Shown here piece by piece: positions 25,210 to 34,857 of a stretch of 64,000 bases of DNA. The position numbers were made by a program, and so were the translations under genes. The notes under the pieces are model-generated. The model did no database searches, was not told the origin of the DNA, and saw only the letters and a program-made list of their open reading frames with translations. Source of the stretch: Marinihelvus sp036351115 (lineage in GTDB: Bacteria; Pseudomonadota; Gammaproteobacteria; Xanthomonadales; SZUA-36); assembly GCA_036351115.1 (NCBI GenBank), contig JAZBOL010000118.1, positions 1 to 64,000 on the forward strand. Direction: 5' to 3'. The first letter of the stretch is position 1. The number at the start of each line of letters is the position of its first letter.

Positions 25210-25815
25210 TCAGTCGCCGTATTCTTCCTCGTAGTCCGCCGCCGCGGCGCGGATGACCTCGAAGGCCCGTTCGCGACCGTAGGCCTTGCCGACTTTTACC
25301 TTTTCCGGTTCGTCCGGAAGCGTCTTGTAGGTGGAGAAATAGTGTCTAAGGCGCTCCACGAGGGACTCCGGCAGGCCGGTGATGTCGTCCACCCCCGCGT
25401 AGATGTCGTCGCTGTCGAGCACGGAAATGATCTTGTCGTCCGCTTCGCCGCCGTCGTTCATCGGAATGCCGCCGATCACCCGGGCGTCCAGGATGATCTC
25501 CCCGTGGGAAATACGGCGGTTCGAGATGACGCAGATATCCAGCGGGTCGTGGTCGCCGGATTCCGTACCGGGCATGAGTTCGTGAACGCGCTGCCCGCAG
25601 TAGGTTTTCGGAATGAACCCGTACAGGGTCGGCGGCAGGGAGCTCGTCCGGTGCGGCCGGTCCACCCGCAGGAAACCGGACTTCTTGTCCACCTCGTACT
25701 TCACGTAGTCGAAGGGGGTGGATTCGATGAAGGCCTGCACCACGGCCGGGGGGTTGGCGCCCAGGTCGAGGCCGTGCCAGGGGTGGGGGCGCCACTTGTT
25801 GAATTGACGAGTCAT
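25210..25815 (-). CDS. ppa: Inorganic pyrophosphatase, family I
   Basis: A 201-residue cytosolic enzyme that splits pyrophosphate to phosphate with Mg2+. The family I metal motif is seen in ESGDHDPLDICVI (Asp-x-Asp-Pro-x-Asp-like) together with FIESTPFDYVKYEVDKKSG, RTSSLPPTLYGFIPKT and the late Asp-Asp-Lys motif GGEADDKIISV. It is longer than E. coli Ppa (176) through a start (HPWHGLDLGANPP) and C-terminal extension. The ATG at 25815 starts the conserved part; a longer in-frame start adds unrelated residues. The csiV-like gene is 67 bp upstream on the same strand. Confidence 0.93.
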   Translation of the reverse strand: MTRQFNKWRPHPWHGLDLGANPPAVVQAFIESTPFDYVKYEVDKKSGFLRVDRPHRTSSLPPTLYGFIPKTYCGQRVHELMPGTESGDHDPLDICVISNRRISHGEIILDARVIGGIPMNDGGEADDKIISVLDSDDIYAGVDDITGLPESLVERLRHYFSTYKTLPDEPEKVKVGKAYGRERAFEVIRAAAADYEEEYGD

Positions 25816-25882
25816 AGCGGTTTCCGTTGCGTGTTCCGTGGGTCGGGGACGGTGCGGCATGCGGCACCGGCCCGGCAAATGT

Positions 25883-26758
25883 TCAGGTTTCCTCGTCGGC
25901 GATCTCCGTCACGCGGACGATGGCGCCGAGAAAGGCCGAGTCGAAGTACTGCAGCGTATTGGTGCGGACCTGGCGGGATTGCTCCAGGCGATGCACCTTG
26001 AACGATTCTTCCGGTTCCTGCGTCTCGACCACCGCACCCGGCGGGGACAGGACCGCCGTGGCGTCGATGGGTCCGGTGCCGTCACCCCGGTTCGCCGGTA
26101 CCGCCACCGCTTCCGATGGCCGGGGCACTTCCGGCGGCGCGCCGACCCACTCGAATCCGGGCTCGAGCAACAGCGGCGGCTCCGGTGGGAATTCGCGATC
26201 CCAGGCCGGGCCGTCCAGGCGATACTCCAGGTCCACGTCCACGTGAAGAAAGCGGCTGCGACGGAGCTGCACGGTGCCGTCCAGTCGATAAAGCCTCGAG
26301 ACATAGGCTTCGAAGGCGCCACCCGGGGAGGCATTGACCAGGTCGAGGTAGGCGATGTCACCGGGAACATACACCTCCTCAGCGACCACCTCGTCGCCGT
26401 GCACGCGCACGGGCGGGTGGTAGTCGAAGAAGGTCTGTTCGAAGGTCAACCGAACCAGGGGCTCGTACTCCGCCAGGCGGTCGAGGCGCGCCCAGATATT
26501 GGCGAAGGCTCCGTCCTGCTTGTCGAGCCGGACCGGGGTCTCCGGCGCCGCGTCTTCACCCAGCTCGAAGGCGTTTCGGAACCGCCGGATCTCGTCCACG
26601 TCCACGGGCGTCGCGGGGACCCCCACGTTGCGAAACACGATCAGTTCGACGCGGTACCGTTCTTCCGCCGCCCGGGCCGTTGCGGTCTCGCCCATTGGCA
26701 CGAGGCAGGCGAGCGCCGCGAACAGGGGCAGGGCAGGTCGAAGGTTTCGCGTCAACAT
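25883..26758 (-). CDS. CsiV-like periplasmic protein
   Basis: A 291-residue exported protein. It has a signal peptide (to about residue 30, ending in ATARAAE) and then the signature YRVELIVFRN that opens CsiV family proteins. Later blocks IWARLDRLAEYEPLVRLTFEQ and QLRRSRFLHVDVDLEYRL also fit. In Vibrio, CsiV is a periplasmic activator of a peptidoglycan glycosyltransferase's regulator. Genes of this family often sit beside mfd, as here (70 bp downstream of mfd, same strand). The middle is Pro-rich and low in complexity. Confidence 0.78.
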   Translation of the reverse strand: MLTRNLRPALPLFAALACLVPMGETATARAAEERYRVELIVFRNVGVPATPVDVDEIRRFRNAFELGEDAAPETPVRLDKQDGAFANIWARLDRLAEYEPLVRLTFEQTFFDYHPPVRVHGDEVVAEEVYVPGDIAYLDLVNASPGGAFEAYVSRLYRLDGTVQLRRSRFLHVDVDLEYRLDGPAWDREFPPEPPLLLEPGFEWVGAPPEVPRPSEAVAVPANRGDGTGPIDATAVLSPPGAVVETQEPEESFKVHRLEQSRQVRTNTLQYFDSAFLGAIVRVTEIADEET

Positions 26759-26828
26759 GCGTGGACCGGGGTCAGGACGAAGTGCGCGCATTATAGCGAC
26801 CTGCGACCCTCGACGCCGTCAAACGGTA

Positions 26829-29800
26829 TCAGGCCTCTACCCGGGCACGCTCGGCGCCGAGGCGGTCGAGCAGGTCCGAGACGTCTTCGATACGCTCCCC
26901 GTCGTCCTCGGGCGCGTTCAGCAGCTGCAACCGCGTCGGTCCCTTCATGCGGAACCGGGCCGGGTTGCCGTGCACCAGGCCCAGCAGGGCTTCCACATTG
27001 GCCTCGGCGGTTTCGGAAAACTCGAAGCGCCCGCCCCGGTTTCCCACGTCGACCCGGGTGACCCCGACGGCGTCGGCTTTCAGCTTGAGTCGCGCCACGG
27101 CAAACAGGTTGCGGGCCGGGTCCGGGAGCAGGCCGAAACGATCGATCATCTCGACCTGGAGCTCGCGCAGGGCGGCTTCGGTGCGGGCGCTCGCGATGCG
27201 CTTGTACAGGGTCAGCCGGGTGTGCACGTCGTGCAGGTAATCGTCGGGGATCAGCGCCGGCAGATGCAGTTCCACCTCCGCGCCGTGGCGCTTGCTTTCC
27301 TCGAGATCCGGTTCGCGGCCTTCCCGGAGTGCTTCCACGGCTCGGGTCAGCAATTCGCTGTACAGGCTGAAGCCGATCTGGGCGATCTGCCCGCTCTGGT
27401 CCTCCCCCAGGAGCTCACCCGCGCCGCGAATCTCCATGTCGTGGGTCGCCAGGGTAAAGCCGGCGCCGAGTTCCTCGAGGCTGCTGATGGCCTCGAGGCG
27501 TTTTTGCGCGTCCCGGGTCATGGCGCGGGGTTCCGGCGTCAGCAGGTAGGCGTAGGCGAGGTGGTGAGACCGCCCGACGCGTCCCCGCAGCTGGTGCAGC
27601 TGGGACAGGCCGAAGCGATCGGCCCGGTTGATGATGATCGTGTTCGCGGATGGGTTGTCGATCCCGTTCTCGATGATCGTGCTGCACACGAGCACGTGAA
27701 AGCGCTGCCGGTGAAAGTCCAGCATGACCTGCTCCAGTTCCCGCTCCGGCATCTGCCCGTGGGCAATGCGGATTCGCGCGTCGGGCACCAGCTCGCCGAC
27801 TTCCCGGGCCATGCGCTCGATGCTCTTCACTTCGTTGTGCAGGAAGTACACCTGGCCGCCCCGCTGAATCTCGCGCTGCAGGGCCTCACGGAGCATGGCC
27901 GTGTCCCACTGCGCGACCAGGGTCTTGACCGCCATGCGCCGCGGCGGCGGCGTCGCGATGATGGACAGGTCGCGGATGCCCGACATGGCCATGTTGAGGG
28001 TGCGCGGGATCGGCGTGGCGGTGAGGGTGAGCATGTCGACCTCGGCCCGCATTTTCTTCAGGCGCTCCTTCTGGCGCACGCCGAACCGCTGCTCCTCGTC
28101 GACCATCACCAGGCCGAGGTTCTTGAATCGCATGTCACGCTGGAGCAGGCGATGGGTGCCGATGAGGATATCGACCTTGCCCTCCCGCGTGCGTTGCAGC
28201 ACCGCTTCGGTTTCCTTCGCCGTTCGAAAACGGGACAGGATCTCGATGCGGATGGGCCAGTCGGCCATGCGGTCCGTGAAGGTCGAATGGTGCTGCTGGG
28301 CCAGCAGGGTGGTCGGTGCGAGGAAAGCCACCTGCTTGCCACCCTGAACCGCGATGAAGGCGGCGCGCAGGGCGACCTCGGTCTTGCCGAAGCCCACGTC
28401 GCCGCAAACGACCCGGTCCATGGGGCGGGGGGACACCATGTCGGCCCGCACCGCCTCGATCGCGTCGTGTTGATCCGGGGTTTCCTCGAAGGGAAAGGTG
28501 GCGGCGAATTCTTCGTAAAGCCGGTCGTCGAGCCCGAAGGCAAAGCCCTCGCGGGCTTCCCGCCGGGCGTAGAGATCCAGCAGTTCGGCGGCCACGTCCC
28601 GAACCTTTTCCGCGGCCTTGCGCCGCGCCTTGGTCCACTGGTCGCCCCCGAGACGATGCAGCGGCGCGGTTTCCGGGGAAGCGCCGGTGTAGCGGCTCAC
28701 CAGGTGCAGCGACGCCACGGGCACGTAGAGCCGGTCGCCGTCCGCGTACTCGATGGTCAGGAATTCCGCCTCCCGCTGGTCCACTTCGAGGGTCTGCAGA
28801 CCCTGGAAGCGGCCCACGCCGTGATCTTCGTGCACCACCGGCGCGCCGAGATCCAGGTCCGCGAGGTTGCGAATGATGGCGTCAGGATCACGATCGTCCC
28901 GGCGGGACTCGGTCGTGCGCCGGGCCCGGGCGCCGAAGAGCTGGCTTTCCGTCAGAACCGAGACGTCCTTACCCAGGCAGAAACCGCTTTCCACGGGGAG
29001 CACGGCCAGGCCCAGGGGCGCGTCGTCGTCCCGAAAATCCCGCCAGTTTTCAAAACGCCTGGGCTGCAATCCGAAGGCGCGAAGCGTGTCGCCGAGCGCT
29101 TCCCGGCGACCGGCCGTATCCGCGGCGAACAGCACCCGTCCGGGCCAGGCCGCTACGTAATCGAGCAGGGCCTCGCTGCCGCTCCTGCCCCGTTCGTGAA
29201 TCGGCAATTCCGGCGGCAGATCCGTGTTGAACTGCACGCGTTCACCGAGGTCGTCCGCGCCCCCGGCCAGCTGCACCACGGCCCGTTCCAGTACCGGTTC
29301 GAGCACCGTCCTGACCGGGAAGAACAGCTCGTCCGGCGCCAGCACCGGTCGTTCAGGATCATGCCGGCGCAATTCGTAACGGTCCTGCGTCTGCGCCGCG
29401 AAGGCGGTCATGGCCTCGCTGACGCCATCCTGCAGCACGACCCGGGGGGGCGCCGCGAGGTAGTCGAACAGGGACTCGGTTTCCTCGAAAAACAGGGGCA
29501 GGTACTGCTCGAGTCCCTGCGGATGGTGGCCCGCGCGCAATTCCTGGTACACCGGCACCTGGCGCATGTCGCCGTCGAAGCGCAGGCGCAGGGCGCGTCG
29601 CAGCTGATCCAGGTCCTTCGCGTCCGCCGGGTATTCCCGGGCGGGCAGCAGCCGCAGGGCATCCAGTTCACCGGTGGTGCGCTGGGACTCCGGATCGAAA
29701 GTCCTCAGGGTTTCGATTTCGTCATCGAACAGGTCGATGCGAATAGGCTGTGGAAGGCCGGTCGGAAACAGGTCCAGCAGCGAACCGCGCACCGCGAACT

Positions 29801-30299
29801 GGCCGGACTGGTACACCTGGTCGACCGCCTCGTAGCCGGCGTGCAGCAGGCCCTCGCGGAACGCGTCGAAATCGATGCGCTGGCCGGGCTCGAGATCCAG
29901 GGTGCGGCCCAGGACATGGCTGCGCGGCGGCAGGCGCTCGAGCAGCGTCGGCGCCGGCACCAGGAGCAGGCCGCGCTGCAGCCGGGCGAGCGCAGCGAGA
30001 GCCGCCAGGCGTTCGGACACGATGTCGGGGTGCGCGGAGAACGGGTCATAGGGCAGCGTTTCGCGATCCGGAAAGTGCCAGACCGGCACGTCGTTCTCAG
30101 CGAGAAGCCGCAGATCCTGTTCCAGGGCGCGGGCCCGGTGGCTGCTCCGGGTGACCACCACCACCGGTTCGTTCGCCTGCTCCGCCGCGGCTCGCAGGGC
30201 GAGGGCCAGGCTGCTGCCGTGCAGGCCGGTCCAGGTCACGGGACGACCTGGGGGCGCGGAAAGGCGAGCCTGGGTAACGGGCAGGGCGTTCGTATTCAT
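26829..30299 (-). CDS. mfd: Transcription-repair coupling factor Mfd
   Basis: A 1156-residue SF2 translocase (E. coli 1148) that removes stalled RNA polymerase and recruits UvrA. The N-terminal UvrB-like module (to about 350) has LLVPAPTLLERLPP. The RNA polymerase-interacting domain lies near 480-550. Helicase motifs: Walker A GDVGFGKTEVALRAAF, DEEQRFGVRQKE, TATPIPRTL and QLRGRVGRSHHLAYAYLL. The C-terminal TRCF domain ends at about 1140. The ATG at 30299 is chosen because the first residues match Mfd N termini; a frame extending to 30563 runs into the nhaC gene. Confidence 0.97.
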   Translation of the reverse strand: MNTNALPVTQARLSAPPGRPVTWTGLHGSSLALALRAAAEQANEPVVVVTRSSHRARALEQDLRLLAENDVPVWHFPDRETLPYDPFSAHPDIVSERLAALAALARLQRGLLLVPAPTLLERLPPRSHVLGRTLDLEPGQRIDFDAFREGLLHAGYEAVDQVYQSGQFAVRGSLLDLFPTGLPQPIRIDLFDDEIETLRTFDPESQRTTGELDALRLLPAREYPADAKDLDQLRRALRLRFDGDMRQVPVYQELRAGHHPQGLEQYLPLFFEETESLFDYLAAPPRVVLQDGVSEAMTAFAAQTQDRYELRRHDPERPVLAPDELFFPVRTVLEPVLERAVVQLAGGADDLGERVQFNTDLPPELPIHERGRSGSEALLDYVAAWPGRVLFAADTAGRREALGDTLRAFGLQPRRFENWRDFRDDDAPLGLAVLPVESGFCLGKDVSVLTESQLFGARARRTTESRRDDRDPDAIIRNLADLDLGAPVVHEDHGVGRFQGLQTLEVDQREAEFLTIEYADGDRLYVPVASLHLVSRYTGASPETAPLHRLGGDQWTKARRKAAEKVRDVAAELLDLYARREAREGFAFGLDDRLYEEFAATFPFEETPDQHDAIEAVRADMVSPRPMDRVVCGDVGFGKTEVALRAAFIAVQGGKQVAFLAPTTLLAQQHHSTFTDRMADWPIRIEILSRFRTAKETEAVLQRTREGKVDILIGTHRLLQRDMRFKNLGLVMVDEEQRFGVRQKERLKKMRAEVDMLTLTATPIPRTLNMAMSGIRDLSIIATPPPRRMAVKTLVAQWDTAMLREALQREIQRGGQVYFLHNEVKSIERMAREVGELVPDARIRIAHGQMPERELEQVMLDFHRQRFHVLVCSTIIENGIDNPSANTIIINRADRFGLSQLHQLRGRVGRSHHLAYAYLLTPEPRAMTRDAQKRLEAISSLEELGAGFTLATHDMEIRGAGELLGEDQSGQIAQIGFSLYSELLTRAVEALREGREPDLEESKRHGAEVELHLPALIPDDYLHDVHTRLTLYKRIASARTEAALRELQVEMIDRFGLLPDPARNLFAVARLKLKADAVGVTRVDVGNRGGRFEFSETAEANVEALLGLVHGNPARFRMKGPTRLQLLNAPEDDGERIEDVSDLLDRLGAERARVEA

Positions 30300-30321
30300 G
30301 AAACGGGTGTTCCGGGTGTTG

Positions 30322-32004
30322 TTACGAGGCGATCTCGGCCTTGACACCCCACCAGCGCAGCAAGGCGTAGAGCACGACGAGAGACGTGGCGATGCCGAGC
30401 CACCAGGGGAGACCCAGGGCCACGGGAACGCTGCACAGCAGCAGGGACACCAGGCCGACCAGGCCGGCGTAGGGCAACTGCGTGCGGACGTGCTCGACAT
30501 GATCACATCCGCTGGCGAGGGACGATAGCACCGTGGTGTCAGAGATCGGTGAACAGTGGTCACCCCACACGCTGCCGGCGAGCACCGCCGCGATCGACGA
30601 GTACAGCAGGTGCATATGCTCCGGACCAGTCAGGCCCTGGCTCTGCATGACCGCCCAGGTCAGGGGAATGACCAGGGGCACGAGGATGCCCATGGCGCCC
30701 CAGCTGGATCCGGTGCCGAAGCCGGTGCCGGCCGCCAGCAGGAACACCAGGGCCGGCAGGGTCCAGGCGGGGAGGGTGTCGCCCAGGGCCCCGACCAGGA
30801 ATTCACTCGTACCGAGATCCGTGGCCACCGTACCCACGGACCAGGCCAGGATGAGCACGATCATGGCCTTGAGCATGCTGCGCAGACCGCGATACCAGGC
30901 ATCCACCACCTGCTCCAGGGTCAGGATGCGCTGCACCAGGGACAGGGCCACGGCCACCAGGACCCCGACGAGAGAGGCCCACATGAGCGCCGTGTAGGAG
31001 TCCGCAGCGCCAATGATGTCGCGGATGCCCGCGTCCGCCGTGCCGACGTTCGCGCTGCCGGTGACGTAGAGGCCGATCACGACACCGCTGATCATGACAC
31101 CGACGGGAAGCAGGGCATTGATGGCCCGCTGGGGCATGCCGTCCACCGGCGGAATTGGAGCGGCGTCACTCGCGGACGAGGAGGCCGAATCGTCGGCCGC
31201 CACGCCTTCACCCCGCCGTGCGCGCGCCTCGGCATGCCGCATGGGACCGAAATCCCGCTCCGTCAGGCACACCATCAACACGAAGGCGATGGCGAGGATC
31301 GGGTAAAAGCTGTAGGGGATCGTGTTGAGGTAAACCAGGTACGCCTGCATGTCGAGGCCCGGAATATTGTCGATGGCGTCGCCGATGAGCCCCACTTCAT
31401 AGCCCACCCAGGTCGTGACCAGGGCGATACACGCGACCGGGGCCGCCGTGGAATCCACCAGGTAAGCGAGCTTTTCCCGGGATACCCGCATGGCGTCCGT
31501 CACCGGCCGCATGGTGTTGCCTACCACCAGGGTGTTCGCGTAGTCGTCGAAAAAGATGGCCAGGCCCATGCCGGCGGTCGCCAGGCAGGCGTGCCGGGCG
31601 TTGTCCGCCCAGCGCACGACACCGTTGACGATGCCCTGCATGCCCCCGTTGCGGCTGATGATCCCGACCATGCCGCCGATCATGAGGGTGAAGATGATGA
31701 TGGCGGCATGGTCCGCATCCGCCAGCTCGTCCCGGGCGAACACGTGCACCGTGTCGAGGAGACCCAGGCCGAGGCCGGGCAGGCTCAGGTCGCGCAGCAG
31801 CCAGGCACCCAGCCACAGGGCGAGAAACAGGGCCGGGATGACCCGTTTGAAGACCAGGGCGAAGGTGATGGCGAAGAGCGGCGGCAGCACCGCAGGCCAC
31901 TGACCGAAAAATCGGGAGGTTTGTTCGTCGGCCAGGGCGACGGAAGAAAAACTGACGAGAAGCAATGCATTAAATATATTTCTTATCATTCTGTTATTGA
32001 ACAT
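30322..32004 (-). CDS. nhaC: NhaC-type Na+/H+ antiporter
   Basis: A 560-residue polytopic membrane protein, about 11-12 helices. Motifs: IFTLMIGGMVGIISRNGGM, FFDDYANTLVVGNTMRPVTD (conserved Asp pair), GTGFGTGSSWGAMGILVPL and AGSVWGDHCSPISDTTVLSS, typical of the NhaC family. A hydrophobic N terminus looks like a signal sequence (to about residue 25) before the first transport helix. The start is well supported by AAGGAG six bases upstream. The first 13 codons are AT-rich with rare AGA and ATA codons. It sits between dusB and mfd. Confidence 0.9.
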   Translation of the reverse strand: MFNNRMIRNIFNALLLVSFSSVALADEQTSRFFGQWPAVLPPLFAITFALVFKRVIPALFLALWLGAWLLRDLSLPGLGLGLLDTVHVFARDELADADHAAIIIFTLMIGGMVGIISRNGGMQGIVNGVVRWADNARHACLATAGMGLAIFFDDYANTLVVGNTMRPVTDAMRVSREKLAYLVDSTAAPVACIALVTTWVGYEVGLIGDAIDNIPGLDMQAYLVYLNTIPYSFYPILAIAFVLMVCLTERDFGPMRHAEARARRGEGVAADDSASSSASDAAPIPPVDGMPQRAINALLPVGVMISGVVIGLYVTGSANVGTADAGIRDIIGAADSYTALMWASLVGVLVAVALSLVQRILTLEQVVDAWYRGLRSMLKAMIVLILAWSVGTVATDLGTSEFLVGALGDTLPAWTLPALVFLLAAGTGFGTGSSWGAMGILVPLVIPLTWAVMQSQGLTGPEHMHLLYSSIAAVLAGSVWGDHCSPISDTTVLSSLASGCDHVEHVRTQLPYAGLVGLVSLLLCSVPVALGLPWWLGIATSLVVLYALLRWWGVKAEIAS

Positions 32005-32037
32005 TTTTTCTCCTTTTTATCTGCCGCTTTTCCTGCC

Positions 32038-33021
32038 TCAGGCCGCCTGCCGCGTCGAGAACCACGCATCGAGGAGCCGAAGCTGCTCCGCCGCCGTTTC
32101 CACGCGGACGAGCTTGTCGCGCAGGGCCTGCCCGCCGTGCCGGTTCTGCAGGTACCAGCCGAAGTGTTTGCGGGCGACACGCGTGCCCTGGACGTCGCCG
32201 TAGAACCGGTGCAGCCCCCGTACATGCCGCATCATGACGTCATGCACCTCCTCGAGGCCTGGCGCCGCCATCAGTTCGCCGGTGGCCAGGTAATGCCCGA
32301 CTTCGCGAAAAATCCAGGGGTTGCCCTGGGCGCTGCGTCCAAACATAAGCCCGTCCGCGCCGGTGCGTGCCAGCACCCGCTTCGCCTGCTGCGGCGTTTC
32401 GATGTCGCCGTTGGCGAAGACGGGAATGCGCACGGCCTCACGGATCTCCCGGATCGTGTCGTACTCGGCCTGGCCCTTGAACCGATCCGCCCGGGTACGG
32501 CCATGCACCGCGAGGGCCTGGATACCGGCCGCCTCGGCGATGCGGGCGATGGCAACGCCGTTGCGGCGGTCGGGGTCCGGCCCGGTGCGGATTTTCAGGG
32601 TGACCGGGACGTCAACCGCGTCCACCGTGGCCTCCAGGATCGCGCGCACCAGGGACTCGTCTTCGAGCAACGCCGAGCCGGCGGCCTTGTTGCAGACCTT
32701 CTTGGCCGGGCAACCCATGTTGATGTCGATGATCTCGGCGCCGTGGCGCACGTTGTAGCGCGCGGCGTCGGCCATCCAGGCCGGCTCGCTGCCGGCGATC
32801 TGCACGGCGATGGGCTTTGCTTCGCCCTCGTGATTGCGGCGCAGTTCCGATTTACGGGTGCCGCGCAAGCGCGGATCGGAGGACAGCATTTCGCCGACCA
32901 CGTAACCTGCCCCAAGCTCGCGGCACAACATGCGGAAGGGCAAATCCGTGACACCCGCCATGGGCGCCAGGGCCAGTGGGTTCGGCAGGGTGTGGGGGCC
33001 GATGGCGAGGGCGGCGCTCAT
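32038..33021 (-). CDS. dusB: tRNA-dihydrouridine synthase B
   Basis: A 327-residue FMN-dependent TIM-barrel enzyme that reduces uridines in the tRNA D-loop. Motifs: LALAPMAGVTDLPFRML, the active-site Cys in NMGCPAKKVCNKAAGSALL (about 105), GRTRADRFKGQAEYD and DGLMFGRSAQGNPWIF. In many gammaproteobacteria dusB leads an operon with fis; here no fis gene follows, and nhaC lies 33 bp downstream. The start overlaps the stop of the TraB-family gene by 4 nt. Confidence 0.95.
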   Translation of the reverse strand: MSAALAIGPHTLPNPLALAPMAGVTDLPFRMLCRELGAGYVVGEMLSSDPRLRGTRKSELRRNHEGEAKPIAVQIAGSEPAWMADAARYNVRHGAEIIDINMGCPAKKVCNKAAGSALLEDESLVRAILEATVDAVDVPVTLKIRTGPDPDRRNGVAIARIAEAAGIQALAVHGRTRADRFKGQAEYDTIREIREAVRIPVFANGDIETPQQAKRVLARTGADGLMFGRSAQGNPWIFREVGHYLATGELMAAPGLEEVHDVMMRHVRGLHRFYGDVQGTRVARKHFGWYLQNRHGGQALRDKLVRVETAAEQLRLLDAWFSTRQAA

Positions 33022-34259
33022 GTCAGCAGCTGGAAGAATCTGAACCCGGCGATCCAGGTTCCCAGGGAAGAGCCCAGGTTCGCCAGGAAAAAAACCAGGA
33101 GAATGCGCGTCGCCGGATTGCGATACCAGCCCTTGAGACTCGTGGCGTCCTCGCGCAGGCGTTCCAGGTCGTGTCCGGTCGGTTTTTTGAGGACGGACTC
33201 CACGGCGCCGGCGACCATGCCGGCCGCCACGGCGGGGTTGAGGGACGTCAGGGGTGCCGCGAGCATGGCGCTCAGGATGGTCAGGGGATGGCCGCGGGCG
33301 AGGGCGGCGCCGAGGGCGGCGAGCCCGCCGTTCAGCAGTACCCAGACCCCCACCAGCTGCCAGCCGAGCTCGGGGCTGCGGCTGAAGCCGAAGTAGAACC
33401 CGGTCAGCACCAGGGCGGTAATGACCCAGGGAAGGGTGCGTGGCCAGCGCGCTTTCGGCGGCTGTTCCGCCAGGGTGCGCGCGATTTCCGAGGCGTCCGC
33501 CGGATCCTCGGCCAGGTGCCGGGCCAGTCCGTCGAGGTGTCCGGCGCCGACGACCACCAGCACCCGGTCCCCGTCCCGTCCCGAATTTTCTTCGCGCAGC
33601 CGCGCGGCCATGTAGCGATCGCGCTCCGCGATGAGCGCCTCGTACAGTTCCGGGGACTGCTCGGCGAACTCGGTGAAGGTGGACTCGAGTATGTCGCCTT
33701 CCTTGAGCTTTTCGATGGCCTCTTCGTCGATCTCCTCGGAGGAGAAGGAGCTCATGACCAGGCCCGTGGTGAGATAGAACCGTTTGTACCAGGGCACGGC
33801 CTGGTAGGTTCGGCGCAACGTGGTGGCGAGGTCGCGATCGACCAGTTGCAGCGCCAGTCCGCGTTCCCGGGCCCCCATGGCGGCCGCTTTCAGCTCTGCC
33901 CCCGGCTCGATGTCGAACTGTTCGGCGATGCGCCGCTGGTAGCCGCTCAGCGCCAGGTTCGCCATAACGAGGCCCGCCTTCCCGCTACGGATGATCTGGA
34001 ACAGGTCCAGGTCCTGCCAGCTCTTCTTGCCGTCGAGGGCTTCGAGGCGGGTGGAGCACAGTTCCACGGCGACGGCATCCCAGGGGAAGCCGGCGACCTG
34101 TGCCTCGACCGCGCGCACGCTCGCGGGCGATACGTGCGCCGTGCCGAGCAGCGTGTAGTGCACGCCGTCCCGCACCACCTCGCGAACGGGCTGGTCGGGG
34201 TCGGCCTGCGCCGCTGCGGGCGGTTCAGGCGGGATCGCAGGTTGGGTGGATTCGGTCAC
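33018..34259 (-). CDS. TraB/PrgY family membrane protein
   Basis: A 413-residue protein. The N-terminal cytosolic domain (30-260) carries TraB-superfamily signatures: GTAH at about 39-42, Glu in VAVELCSTRLEAL (about 66) and GAGH at about 232, thought to form a metal-dependent protease-like site. Four to six membrane helices follow at about 275-410 (WVITALVLTGFYFGF, LAAPLTSLNPAVAAGMVAG and LLVFFLANLGSSLGTW). Bacterial members include the PrgY pheromone shutdown proteins, but most have no known role. The stop overlaps dusB, so the two are coupled. Confidence 0.82.
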   Translation of the reverse strand: MTESTQPAIPPEPPAAAQADPDQPVREVVRDGVHYTLLGTAHVSPASVRAVEAQVAGFPWDAVAVELCSTRLEALDGKKSWQDLDLFQIIRSGKAGLVMANLALSGYQRRIAEQFDIEPGAELKAAAMGARERGLALQLVDRDLATTLRRTYQAVPWYKRFYLTTGLVMSSFSSEEIDEEAIEKLKEGDILESTFTEFAEQSPELYEALIAERDRYMAARLREENSGRDGDRVLVVVGAGHLDGLARHLAEDPADASEIARTLAEQPPKARWPRTLPWVITALVLTGFYFGFSRSPELGWQLVGVWVLLNGGLAALGAALARGHPLTILSAMLAAPLTSLNPAVAAGMVAGAVESVLKKPTGHDLERLREDATSLKGWYRNPATRILLVFFLANLGSSLGTWIAGFRFFQLLT

Positions 34260-34450
34260 GTTGGAAACCTGTCACGACACGGCACACGGCGAGTCGCGTC
34301 GAATTGCCATGATTCAAGCCGTTGTAAAACCGGCGCAAAGGGCGCAAGGATACCGCAGAAGCGGCTTCAAGGCCCGTTTTCGGGTCGGGCCGACGGGGGA
34401 GCAAGGAAGGCGCGAGGCATCGGCCTCGAACGGGGAAACGGGGAAACGCT

Positions 34451-34469
34451 CGGGGTGCGGAACACCCCG
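34451..34469 (-). terminator. Hairpin after the BamE-like gene
   Basis: CGGGGTG / CACCCCG with a 5-nt loop, 10 bp after the minus-strand stop at 34479. The following bases carry only a short T-run, so it may be a weak terminator. The rest of the 219-bp gap to the TraB-family gene shows nothing I can name. Confidence 0.45.
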
Positions 34470-34478
34470 GCCGACATC

Positions 34479-34787
34479 TCAGGCGCTGTCGATGACCTGG
34501 CCTTCGGTCAGCACGGAGAAGAGCACCAGGTCGTATTCGAAGTACACTGAATAGGTGTCGTAGTCCCAACGCGTGATGGGTGGTTCACCGACGGCTTCGT
34601 GGCGCTTGTCGGGGGCGCCGAAGCGTGATTCCACCTCGGCCTTGCTGAGGCCGTTGGTGGGGAGATCCATTTTTTCCACCTGGCGAACTTCGTCGAGCAC
34701 CAGCACGTCGGCTGAAACGGCCGGCGGCGCCAGGACGCAGGCGAGCAGCAAACCGGTGAAAAACGGGGCGGCAATCACTTTCTTCAT
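34479..34787 (-). CDS. Small periplasmic protein with BamE/SmpA-like domain
   Basis: A 102-residue protein with a signal peptide (MKKVIAAPFFTGLLLACVLAP, Ala-Ser-Ala cleavage near 26). No clean lipobox is seen: the only early Cys lies inside the hydrophobic core. The mature part contains GLSKAEVESRFGAPDKRHEAVGE-type sequence and ends WDYDTYSVYFEYD, as in SmpA/OmlA (BamE-like) domains and related small proteins where Gly-x-Pro follows a short helix. Function not known. It is 70 bp downstream of rsgA on the same strand. Confidence 0.65.
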   Translation of the reverse strand: MKKVIAAPFFTGLLLACVLAPPAVSADVLVLDEVRQVEKMDLPTNGLSKAEVESRFGAPDKRHEAVGEPPITRWDYDTYSVYFEYDLVLFSVLTEGQVIDSA

Positions 34788-34857
34788 GGTCAGGGTTCCC
34801 GTCAGGTCGAGGCTCAAGAATAGCACAAAGGCTCCTGATGTCAGTCTGGATTTTCCG

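Noticed and set aside
26499..30344. A long open frame on the plus strand (about 1281 codons) opposite mfd
   Set aside because: It is antisense to mfd, whose helicase motifs are complete. It has no family motif.
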